DNA of 64,000 nucleotides from NCBI GenBank assembly GCA_964035015.1, contig OZ036007.1, positions 8,691,059-8,755,058 on the forward strand, given 5' to 3'. This DNA is from Corallium rubrum (taxonomy: Eukaryota; Cnidaria; Anthozoa; Scleralcyonacea; Coralliidae). The notes beneath the pieces are model-generated. The model saw only the letters and a list, made by a program, of their open reading frames with translations. It made no database searches and was not told where the DNA came from. This document shows positions 50,404 to 61,136 of this stretch, piece by piece. Positions within the stretch are counted from its first letter, which is position 1; the number at the start of each line of letters is the position of its first letter. Both the position numbers and the translations under genes were made by a program.

Positions 50404-52488
50404 TGTGACTACCGCTGACCTGTCAGCGGGAGCCACAATGTCGGCGAAATCTTGCTTGATTGCTTGTCTTGGACCTCACTTACGTCATACTCGACAGCTA
50501 TCGTCGGGTATTCGGCACGATCGCCATATAGTCGAGAAGATCGCCATTGATCGCCAGGTATTCGAGAAGTACTCGAGTTGTTTTCGTGGGAATAAACTAA
50601 AGTGAATCCCGTCTTTGCATTTTGGACAGTTTTGATTTTTGAAAAGTGTTAATGATTACTTTGTAAATCTTTTCTTCTTGGAACGGTTTCTGTCATTGAT
50701 TAGCTTATACAAGGTAAGAAATAGTTTCAAAACTGTGACGTTGTTTATCTTATATAGTATATATAAAATCTATAAATACTTGGTCCGTCGTACTTCGGTA
50801 CTTATATAGCAGTACTAGAAATATTCAGCTTATAAAGTTCGCTAGAAGTTGGGCCTTCAACTGTGTCCTGTTTCATAGCTCTTCTTCTTTTATCGAAGAT
50901 ATTGTCAATATACACCAGTCTTTGATAGAAATTATTTATAATGATAAAATCGTTCTGAGTTTAAGTTTCATTTTGGTTGAATTGTGTGTTGTGCTAACTG
51001 GTCAGTGACTCGTGTTACTGCATGTACATGTGTATATAGTGAGAAGTGTGTTTTAACCAACTTCGAGCTAGCCGCTAGGTGTTTAATTAATATTAGATCA
51101 AAAACAACTTTCGAATGTTTCATGATCAAACAAATCAGGAAATGAATCAATTGTCAAATAAATCAGTATTTTAAGATAAGTTTGAGGTAACAGTTGACTT
51201 AATCTATCTAAGTGCATGTTTATCACATATCCAACCTTTGTCTCGCTCATGATTTTCCTATGTGTTTGGTTTATAAATTATTAATGATTTGGTAATGATT
51301 ACAGTGCCCTGTATTTACACTATATACTTGTATATAAGAAATTTATGCTCACAAAATATCTTGGCTGTTATATCGACATTACAAAACCTTGACTTGGTGC
51401 TTTGTTTTCTTGTTTTAGGTGTTATTCAATATCTTGTATAATGAAATTAAGAAACCAAAGTTTATACACACCAGAGCTGCTACAGCGGTCTGACTGCAGA
51501 ATAGTAGATACACCAGAAGTCTGACTCTTGTGAAAGTACTAAAATATTCTATAATTTGGTGTCTAAGTGTCACCCAATTGTACATTTTGATGAATTGTTG
51601 AAAAGCTATTGTGAGCTGTTGGGAAACTTAAAGCCTCGAATATGTTGAAAGCCTTGAAATGAAGAAATATATCTGTTGAAACTACAATACTACAATACGA
51701 GTATTATACTGTCTTATTTAAAATACTAGCAGAATCACAAAATATTAATGATATGCATAACACTTGAATGCCACTGACAGCATATTTATGACGGGTGAAA
51801 TGTCGTTTTGGAACACAATGTTGATGATCTGGGGTGATTAATTCTTTGAAAGTTTTCATGGTGATAATGCTTTGAAAGTTTTCATGGTGATAATGTAATA
51901 TAGATTATTTTTGTGGAAACACCAAGTAAAATATTTATTTCCTAAGCTTAGACCTGAGTCAACAGGCCGAAAGCTCAGCAAATAAATATTTTACGTGGTG
52001 TTTCCACAAAAATAATCTATATGATCTAGGGTGAGTTGTACAAAGTTGAGATAAAGAACAGCACTAATCATGCTTTGAAAACCTAATATAAAATTTTATC
52101 CACTGAATACGTGTAGTTATGTATCATAGTGCTGTTCAGTGGATAAAAGTTAAATTGGGTTGTTCAAAGCACCACTATAGTGGTTCTCTAGCTAGGATTT
52201 ATCCACCAGATGAGCTATCCGGGCTTCGTACAAAAACCTGAATTTTACAAGTTCGCTCCATGTAAAACTTTGGGGCATGTTTATAATGCTAATATATGCT
52301 ATGCCATATATTAATATATGGAAACAGCCAGTAAAGATGTATGTATAGTATGTGCCATGTTCAAATTGGCAACACATGTATAAAATGATTTAAAATAACT
52401 CTTTTTTGTGTGTCTGTGTACTTTTCACACATTTTCATGCATTGCTTCTTAAGTCTATATCTCTCTGTGCTTAATAGCGGTAGTCACA
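50404..52488. mobile_element. 2.1 kb TIR element, copy 2
   Basis: Inverted relative of 23741-25877 with the same 13-bp TIRs (tgtgactaccgct / agcggtagtcaca), the nested hairpin MITE at 51900-52020, but no SINE. Homologous short ORF regions do not keep frame between copies, so no protein is supported. Confidence 0.75.
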
Positions 52489-53236
52489 AGTACGCATTGC
52501 GTACCTATTTTTAACAAGGCCAGTAATAAAGTTATGATTAACAAAATCCCTGACCCTAGCTAACCCACGACTTTGAATAAAGATATAATAAAGAAATTTG
52601 AATGCAGATATTCAATGTCCGGAAAAGTGTTGTCTCTTGAGTACTTTATGACGTTTTTGGACCTTTAGAATTCTGTAAATCCTTGTCCCAAAATGCAGGA
52701 AATGGCATTTCAGTCGATTTCAAAATTTCCTGGGGGAGCATGCTCCTGGACCCCCCTAAACATTTTCGGCCCACCCACTTTTAATGTCGCTCCGACGCCC
52801 CTGCGGCGTATCAATGATGCGGCACAAACGTATACGCGTGCGTCAGTTTGCCTCCTCACATTTTATACCGCACAAGGAAGCGTCATCTCAAGCGTCATCT
52901 CAAGCACACAATGCTGCGGTTCAGTTATATAGATTAGGGTTGAATAGACTGATTTCACCAATTGTGGTTTTTGTCGAAAAAAATCTTGCAATTAAAAAAT
53001 CACTCACTTTTTCTCTACTCTGCATGTCTCTGTATCATCAAGCCTTCCTTGAATAAAAACAAAATTTAAAAAAATTGATTAGGGGTAGGGGTAAGGGTTA
53101 GAGGTGGGGGTAGGCCGTTAGAGTTGGGGGTACTTCAACCAGTTTTTGCATTTTAAATCAATGGTTGAATGAGTGAGGGGTGAGGGGTTATAGTCAATAA
53201 TTTCAGCTTGCTTTTGAAATTCGTTTGTCAACATTT
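52489..53236. other. Repeat-derived intergenic DNA
   Basis: Contains a dispersed-repeat segment with ggggagcatgctcctggacc (52733-52755), similar in style to 400-560, and G-rich ggggtaggggtaagggtta. No gene. Confidence 0.45.
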
Positions 53237-53414
53237 ATATATATATATGTTCTAGGGATTTTAGGTGAAGAAAAATTCGAGTGTAGAATATATACATTTT
53301 AAGACCAAACTGGGACCAGTTGCGAAAAATGCAACTACACAGGCCTTCCGGCAGGAATTGAACCCACGACCTTGCGATTATAGTGCAATGCTCTGACCAC
53401 TGAGCCACGGAGGC
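53237..53414 (-). mobile_element. tRNA-derived SINE (tRNA-like head 53341-53414)
   Basis: The minus-strand 74 nt begin ggcctccgtggctcagtggt (A box) and include cgtgggttcaattcc (B box). An acceptor-like stem and D, anticodon and T stems can be drawn. The anticodon loop would carry ATA, which is unexpected for a functional tRNA, and the unit continues into a SINE-like body and AT tail. gttctaggga occurs on both sides (53250 and 53522). Confidence 0.6.
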
Positions 53415-53521
53415 CGTTGCCGAGAGCTTGATCGTGAGTTCTGTACATGTTAAGGTGGTAATGCCAGGAGAGAATTGGGTTTATTAGAAGTAATATTGGG
53501 CATTTCACTCGATTACATAGC

Positions 53522-53528
53522 ATGTTCT

Positions 53529-53590
<62 letters not shown>
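53522..53590. repeat. (AT)n microsatellite
   Basis: Pure AT tract after gttctaggga. Confidence 0.9.
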
Positions 53591-53591
<1 letters not shown>

Positions 53592-54299
53592 GGTGCTGTT
53601 ACACGATGCGATTTTTCTTGCAACTTGCAACAAATTTACATATTTTTTATAAGTTTGAGTGTAGTTAATGGGAACCACAAAGGAGTTTTAGTCGTGTAAT
53701 GTTGAAGAATGAGGGAGAGATTAGAAGGGAATTTGCGTATGAAAGGCGACACGGAACAAGCTGTTGGACATGCAGTGTAAAAATACTGTTTAAGAATCAT
53801 GAAAAAACATCAGAAAAAGAATTAAGGATTTGTAACGTATAGTATAGTGCAATCAGGATCTTAGGACACATCTGATTTTACCAAAGGAATTCAATTCAAA
53901 GTTTATTAAATTCGAACTTCTGTACCAAGTTACATGAATATAGTGAAATAAAAGCAACAGTTGGGCTAAGGTCAATATAATATTTATGGCAGACGTTCTT
54001 TATTTATTGGTGGGGAGGGGCTAATGTGTCGGAATGATGAAATTCCATGCAGTGTTTCAAGGAGTTCGGAGTGGGTGCCGCCGGTGGGCGTTATAATTCG
54101 AATTAATTTGACCCAACCAGTAGCTAGAGGGTCACCTTTTTTGAATAAAGAGAATAGGAAATGTCAGATCATTTGCCTGTCCCAACGGGTGGTAGTCTAC
54201 GCATAGACGTTCAGAAAATCCCCCGGTACGGAGCGTCTGCACGCAGGCTAAACGGGGGGTAACTCCCCTTCATGGGTACATAACGTCGCATAACGTCCC
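53591..54299. other. Non-coding intergenic DNA
   Basis: ORFs 54024-54206 and 54248-54454 have no recognisable features; a possible retroelement tail lies near 53885-53960. Confidence 0.35.
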
Positions 54300-54584
54300 A
54301 TTTCTCTCTGACGAAGGGCCTTCGCTCGAAACGTTAGACCGACTCCCACGTTCTCTGTTTCGGCAGTATATCTAACCTTACTATATTTCGATTGTTTTCT
54401 ACACTGCCTACGCAGCACGCTATAGAGTAAAGTGAAAAGGTGGTAAACTGCCAAGAATAGTTTTGATAACGAAATACTGACGTTTCAAGCAGAATCCTTC
54501 ATCAAAGTATAAAATATCTTCAGTATTTCGTTATCAAAACTATTCTCGGCAGGCAACCACCTTTTTCACTTTGCTCTATCTATA
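54300..54584. mobile_element. Penelope-like tail and adjoining hairpin
   Basis: ctctgacgaagggccttcg with gctcgaaacgttagacc (54303-54420), then an inverted pair 54423-54475 / 54511-54584 (tttgataacgaaatactga with its complement), containing the related cgtttcaagcagaatcc. Confidence 0.65.
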
Positions 54585-55602
54585 TATTATAATATGTAGA
54601 TATCACGTGTCGGTAGAATGCTTGGCAGGCTCCGCCGTGTTTTAAATTCGGCTTTTAAACTGGGTTTTTTTTCTGCGTCGCAAATCGGCATGTCCTTTGG
54701 ATTTCAAGATTTATACAACCAACTATTAAAAGAAAATGTCTTTTGTTTTGTTTTTTCTTTGTTTATGTTCATGGCAAAAAGATTGAGCAGGAGTAACGCT
54801 GCTACCTCCCTGGTGTAATAAACATACCGTGTCTTGTTTACGCGAGTTGTAAGGGTAAATGCGTGTATATTGTACAGGAAGCGGTTTGTCGTAAATGGTC
54901 GTAATTAGTCGCAATCGGAAATCTTAAAACCATAGTTTCCTGACATTGTCATGGAACCTCTTCCTCAGGGCACGACCGCAAAAAATGCCCCAAATTTCCT
55001 ACAATTTACAACTTTTTGCCGATGCTAACAATTCGGTATTGATTCTCCAGTGAAACTGTTTTGCGATCGTGGTGTTTTTAATTTCAGCCTGGATTTCACC
55101 TTTCGTGCGTAACCTTTCGTGATTACGTTTGCATGACATGGCAGCTGGGAGATTGCGATTGGTCGATGCAATAACAATGACGAGTTATTAGAGGTGATTA
55201 TTTGAGAACATTCGAGGCCTTTATTTTGATATACCATTGATGTATTTTTACACTGTAGTTAATATGCTTTAAAATGTGAAAATACACAGCTGGAAAAACC
55301 ACAAATAAAAATTTCTGTGCCAATGGAGACAGCTTGTCGGGGCATATCGGCTACTAATCGTTCAATAATATTGCTGAGGTCAGGGCCTTGAAAACGGAAG
55401 TTGTGTTATGTTGGGCGCGGCCAAGTTCTACGACCTGATTGGTTGGTTAGATGTTTGATGGACGTGCCGTTTGGAACAAAAGGCGTTCGATTTCACGATT
55501 TCCATGTAGAGTTTGAAAACAACAACATTGTACTGTTGACCACGAAAACGGGAAAGTGAAAAGCAAAGCAGGTTCTTAATATTTCATTTTGCGGTCGGGA
55601 AA
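54585..55602. other. PAIP2 upstream region
   Basis: The ORF 54618-54818 is unrecognised and probably chance. The PAIP2 promoter and 5' UTR should lie at the right end (about 55300-55602), where base composition is less AT-rich. No core promoter motif could be assigned. Confidence 0.4.
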
Positions 55603-58311
55603 ATGATGGATCGTGCCAAGAGAAGCAACGAGGTCTTCGAAGATTTCGAATGGATGGAAAAGATGGACGAATTCGACAAGCAGATCCAAGAGCAGATCTG
55701 GGAAGAGGAATTCATTCGGAGTTGCATCGAACAACTACTCGAAGAAGAAGAAGACAGAGAAACCATGACAGCTGCCGAGATCTTGCAGCAGAAAATGGAG
55801 AGTGAGAAGCTCGAGGGCAGGAAGACGGGAAGCGATTCACAATCCAAAGTCGATGTCTTCTCGTCGAACTACAGAAACGGTTTATCGAATTCATTCTCGG
55901 TGAGTGTATAAAGTTCGTTAACTTAGCTCGTTTTCTCACTTAATCGTGTATCTCAGTGTCTGGGCTTCTTCGTTTATTCCGTCCCATGCACAATCGCTCA
56001 ATTACAGATTCACTTATCAATATAAAACTGCTTTGGGTTCGTTGGTTTCGTCACGTAGTATAAACTTGACTATTTCATAGTATTAAACCAGCAAAGGGTA
56101 AACAACATTAGAAAGCTGACGTATTTATAAAACTGTTTCGTAGTTTTAAACATTTAAGCTTAAATGGCTTCCAAGGCACTATTTTGTAGAATTTTACATT
56201 GTTCAAAATGCTTCGCGATTTTGTAGTTTACTACTCTTTGTTTTGGTCAAGATGTGTGTTGACTTGAGAACTTCGATATCAGTTTACACCATTTCCAAAC
56301 ATGTTGGCTGCTTGTCAAAATTGAATATGAAACTAGTACATAAAAGTTGTGAAGCACTGTTCAGTTATGCAAAAATAAGGCAACAACAAAGCAGAAAGGA
56401 AGCAAGGATTTCCTCATTTTTCAACAAAGGATTGTAGCTGTTAGGAAAATGTTGTACTATTTTTTTTACATTTACTTATAATTCTATCATTAACTTTTAC
56501 ATTGCATAAATGTCTCTCCACTTCACTAATCTAACAATCTACACAATCTATCATTAACCTTTACATTGCATAAATGTTGACCTCTCCACTTCACTAACAA
56601 CTTACACTAGACAGTGAAATACCGGCTCAGGAAAATTTAATGTACAAAAAAAATATATTGCACTAAACATATTGTACTTGTACCATCCAATGTGCAAATA
56701 TTTGGTCATACCACCTGGCTGTGACAACTTTTCACAGTTGTGATAATGGTCCAAAAATTTTCCAAATGCAAGATGGTACACTAATAGTCCTTCTAAAACT
56801 CTTTAAATATTGTACATCAAGCTGTTACTCCAAGTATATTCTACTGGTGGTCAAAGTTTTATTGGTTTCTATTTTTAAATATACTTAACCTGAATGACAG
56901 GTTGACTTACCACCAAAACCCATGCTGAAACCACAAACTCAAAACATGTTTTCTCAAATATTATAGACCTTGTTCATCATAAATGGTTGCCAAAAATGTT
57001 CTTTTATATGCATATAAATTATCACTTATGAACTTGTTTTCATGTGTAAAATTAAAAATCATTTTTACTTTAAAATGAGGGTCATATTATAAAAGAATTT
57101 AAACTTGTTGGCTTAATTATGAATATTGGTCTATATAGGTTAGCTTGAATGGGTCAACATTTAAGGGGTTTAAGAATAAAATTGAATACAAAGCCATGTA
57201 GGAAAAAATTCCTCGATTCTCACCACATTTAGAATTAGAAAATGTCAATGAGGCAGGTTTATCCATAAAAAAGTTATAAAATTTCAAAATTGGATAGGGC
57301 TTTGTTTTTCCAAGAAATACATATATAGCTGTTGTGATTAACCTAAATGTATTATAATTCCTTATTTTTGTTATTGCAAACAAATATTTGCAAAAGTATT
57401 GTTTATATATATATATCAACATAGAAAATTCAAAATTTTTATACTTTTAAAAAGCACTTCTAATTACTGTGTTAGTGTGTTTACATTATGTGAATGAAAT
57501 GTTTACAGTCAATAATTTGGGTTTAGTAAGTGTTAATTTATAACACAGCTGTCAATTACCATTTCTATGTCAATAGTTGTAGCCCAAAAATGATAAACAA
57601 GAAGAAGAAATGAATGTAAGGTTGTTTTGAAGAAAATACGAGGATTAAAGTGACAAATACAAGACATACTCGATCAGTTTTGATGTAATAGATCAAACAC
57701 AAGTTTGAGTGTTTTATCAGGGGTTCCAAACACGAATGAAAACTGAGGGTGTAGCCCTGAGGTTTTTATTGTTTTCGAGTAATTTGATCTTCCTTCTCAA
57801 ACGAGTATTCGCATCACAATTTGTGGTATTTTCTTCATTGATTTCAATATGCAGATTAAGAAATCTGATCCAGTTCACTAGGAAGTTTCTTACAGGTTTT
57901 CATTGGGTATCAAAACTCACGCATGTGATGTGGTATTTACGTTCATGGGATTGGCTACAATAAAAAGAGTTTGAGAAATTTGAATGACATGTCAGCCAAT
58001 CTAAAGTGTCGTTGTTGACTTACAGTACACTTTGTCTAATGCTTTTACCTGCCTTAGGCCTACCAAATAAAAATAATATTATTTAACTCTGTCTAACACC
58101 AGATGGTTTTACTAATGTAGAAGAAAGGACCCTCAGCCAGCCCCTAGGCAGCAATGGGTTTAAAACATCCATGCCTGCCAAAAATGTCTGAATATTGTTT
58201 CATGTTCTGTTTTATTTGTATTAATTTTTTAATTAGACGACAGTCCAGTCAAGCAAGCTCAATCCAAATGCTGCGGTATTTGTACCACGTTGCTTACAGA
58301 CATCGTCATAG
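55603..58311 (+). CDS. PAIP2: Poly(A)-binding-protein-interacting protein 2, two exons
   Basis: Exon 1 is 55603-55899 (99 codons, donor tcg/gtgagt) and exon 2 is 58237-58311 (24 codons plus TAG, acceptor aattag); both are phase 0, giving 123 residues against 127 in human PAIP2. Residues ~12-50 are the acidic PAM1 region (FEWMEKMDEFDKQIQEQIWE, then EEFI and a Glu run) that binds RRM2-3 of poly(A)-binding protein. Residues 105-116 are a textbook PAM2 motif, SKLNPNAAVFVP, which binds the MLLE domain. PAIP2 displaces PABP from poly(A) and represses translation (established in mammals). The intron (55900-58236) shows no further exon and is AT-rich, with a MITE-family fragment at its 3' part. Confidence 0.92.
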
Positions 58312-59159
58312 CAACACACCACGCATATACATCAGAAGCAGAATGGACTTGGCATTGGGTCTCCATTGTGTAAAATAATTCTAAATTATTGTACATAAAA
58401 TCATTTTTACGTTTGCCTTGTCCACATTTGTAAAGATATATTTTAAATTAAATGGTTCTACAAAATAAGATGTTGTGTTTTGCATTACAGAAGTCTGAGT
58501 TGAAAATGTGTGTTTCCAGAAATTTAATTAAAGACCCCACTTGTAAAAAGAGAAAGATAAAAGATAAAAATATAAATGGGAAAAGAGAGAAATGAATGTC
58601 TGATATTCCTTCAAGTTACAAGAGTTTAAAAATTAACATAAGACTTAATCGCAAAATAATTGCAATTTTAACATTTTAAGTCAGTGAGTTGAAAATAAAA
58701 TATAATAACTTTATTTTGGAATATCCCACTGTTTAGTATCTCACATATGTAGCTCAACCTTAACGCCTTTATACTCTGCTCTTCCAGACAGAAATTGAAC
58801 ATTTCTTGGAACCCTTTTTCTGACCAAATTTCAAAAAAATTCTCCAACGGTGAGACTAGAAAAAATAAAACCTTGTGCTATCAGGCCAAAAATAATTGGT
58901 GTTGTAAAAAATGATCCCGTTCCAGACAAAAAGAGTGACTAAGAATGTCCACTAGTCCCTTTTTGACTGCTAAGCTTTATATGATTATGAAATGACCTAT
59001 TTAAGGCTGAACAGAAATGGATAGAATTAAAAGCTTTTTAACTTCGGCCAAAGCGGCAAAAGTATGCCAAAAAGAAAAGAAGAAAAAGAAGAGGATATTA
59101 ACGGGAATATCTAGGAATAGGAGGAATTGGAAACTATCCCCCAATCTTCAGCACTAACC
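58312..59159. other. PAIP2 3' UTR and downstream DNA
   Basis: AT-rich with no ORF. A polyadenylation site cannot be fixed; several AATAAA-like words occur. Confidence 0.4.
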
Positions 59160-59510
59160 ACTAAAATCCACTAGCATCCATTTGTTTTGTTTGTTGTTTG
59201 TTTCTGGGGTTTTTTATTTTTTATTTATTCTCTTTTCTGTTCTACTTTTAATCTTCCTACTCCCATTCTATTATATTTATTTGTCTACTTTCCTTGTTTC
59301 TCCGTTTTAAAACTAGATTTAAGATTAGATGGTGAGCACCTTGCATGGGACTCAGTCCCGTTTGTGTTATGTCTCAGTCATCTTTCAATTTTAATTTTTA
59401 TACATGTATAATTAGCCTGTCTACTTCTTGTCTGTACAAATGTATGTATGTAAATATAAATTTAGTTATTGCCAAAATAAAGCTGTTATTAAATTAAAAA
59501 AAAAAATTAA
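59160..59510 (+). mobile_element. Retroelement 3' end with poly(A)
   Basis: gatggtgagcaccttgcatg and a T-rich 3' UTR ending ccaaaataaagctgttatta then a run of A. The ORF 59187-59411 is a T-rich artefact. Looks like a non-LTR 3' UTR. Confidence 0.5.
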
Positions 59511-59515
59511 ATAGT

Positions 59516-59822
59516 ATCTACAAGCGACCACCAGCATCCACTAGTAACCATTAGTATCCACAAGCAACCACCAGCATCCACTAGTAACAGTATCCACTAG
59601 TACCCACAAGCGACCACTAGTATCCACTAGTACCCATGAGCATACATTAGTATCCACTAGTGACCACCAGCGTCCATTAACGACCATTAGCATACCCTAG
59701 CGTCCACTACTAACCACTAACGTACATTAACATACACTAGTATCCCTAGCGTCCACTAACATATATCAGCATACACTAGTATCCCCTCGCATCCACTAGT
59801 ATCCACTAGCGACCACTTGCCC
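59516..59822. repeat. Degenerate 'ccactagtatccactagcga' minisatellite
   Basis: About 20 imperfect ~10-20 bp units mixing catccactagta, accaccagcg and cgtccactaac. Non-coding. Confidence 0.8.
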
Positions 59823-60563
59823 AGTCATTTTGGACGCCGCCAAGAATCGAAATTATAACAGAAAACTTTGAAAAACTTATTGGATAAGAAAACACAACTT
59901 TAAGGAGACATCAAAGATATCGATCAACATAAAAAGGTGAGGATTTCTTTATACGTATAATGTTTGCTGCAAGTATTACTCATTTAAGCTAAAAAAATCA
60001 GGTTTAATAATTCTACTCAAAAACACGTTTTTTAAAAACGAATGTATTGTCAGTGAAACCATAAATATTTATAAAAGGTCCTCAAAAAGACCCGTTTTAT
60101 TTAGAGTTTTGTCTTGCAATACGTGTGAAAAGTTGCTTCTGTGTCATATTGTCCATTTTCGTTGTAAAATTTATAACGCCGATAATTTAAAAAAACAACG
60201 CATAAACTTGAGTATTTGCAAATATAGAAATGTTTGCAGGTAGTCTTTTGAATTACTTGGTTTCAAAACTCTTAGTATTATAAACAAACTGACAAATCTC
60301 AATAAATATGGCCGTCTGGAAAGTTTCATTGTACCTAAAAAAGATTATGCTAATCCAGAGGCGTAGCCAAAGGGAGGGGAGCGGTTGCTATGCTTTGACT
60401 TTGAGTATTTTTGGGTCGTTCAGTTGTATGTTGTGTTGACAGCCAAGGACCTGGAAATCTCCAATACATTCCATTACAGTTATAGATCACATCCTTTTAC
60501 TTTTTGCTATTTTCTTTGAGGGCCACAAGTTTGTTAGTAGTTTGTACTATTAAGTGTCACCAT
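59823..60563. other. Non-coding spacer
   Basis: No coding region. A gtgagg after aaaaag at 59934 could be the donor of an untranslated first exon, but nothing downstream in the window supports it. Confidence 0.3.
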
Positions 60564-61052
60564 CTTTAAAGTGTATATGAAACGAAAATTAAGTTTGTCT
60601 TATTTGAAAGAACTCTTAAAATAATGGGGAATATCAATTTACAGCTTTTTCATATTTTACTTAGTTCTTGAGATATTTAGACTTATGTGATATTCAAATG
60701 AGATAACTTATGGTTCGTTTTTTTTCTAATTAACATATTCGAAAATCGTGAATATTTTTAAGATTATTGATCAAAATCACTTGAAACTTTGCATATTGCT
60801 ACAGTTCATGCAACAAAACATGAAAGACAAGCTACGAGTGATTTTGATCAATAATCTTACAAATATTCACGATTTTCGAATATGTTAATTAGAAAAAAAC
60901 GAACCATAAGTTATCTCATTTGAATATCACATAAGTCTAAATATCTCAAGAACTAAGTAAAATATGAAAAAGCTGTAAATTGATATTCCCCATTATTTTA
61001 AGAGTTCTTTCAAATAAGACAAACTTAATTTTCGTTTCATATACACTTTAAA
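60564..61052. mobile_element. Fold-back element with ~217-bp arms
   Basis: Arms 60564-60781 and 60837-61052 are near-perfect reverse complements (start tttaaagtgtatatgaaacg), with a 55-bp loop. Non-coding. Confidence 0.9.
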
Positions 61053-61136
61053 TAAAGTTTCTATCTATCGACAAAATTAAATAAAAAATAACAAAAAAAT
61101 CACCCCTCCCCTCCCCTCCCCCCAATTGGCCTTCTC

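Noticed and set aside
53341..53414. Functional tRNA gene on the minus strand
   Set aside because: Cloverleaf is drawable but the anticodon loop reads ATA, the acceptor stem has a mismatch, and the unit continues into a SINE body and AT tail.
54618..54818. 66-aa ORF upstream of PAIP2
   Set aside because: No homology recognised, no splice context, T-rich C-terminal half.
55712..55939. ORFs on the minus strand opposite PAIP2
   Set aside because: Antisense shadows of the acidic PAIP2 exon 1.
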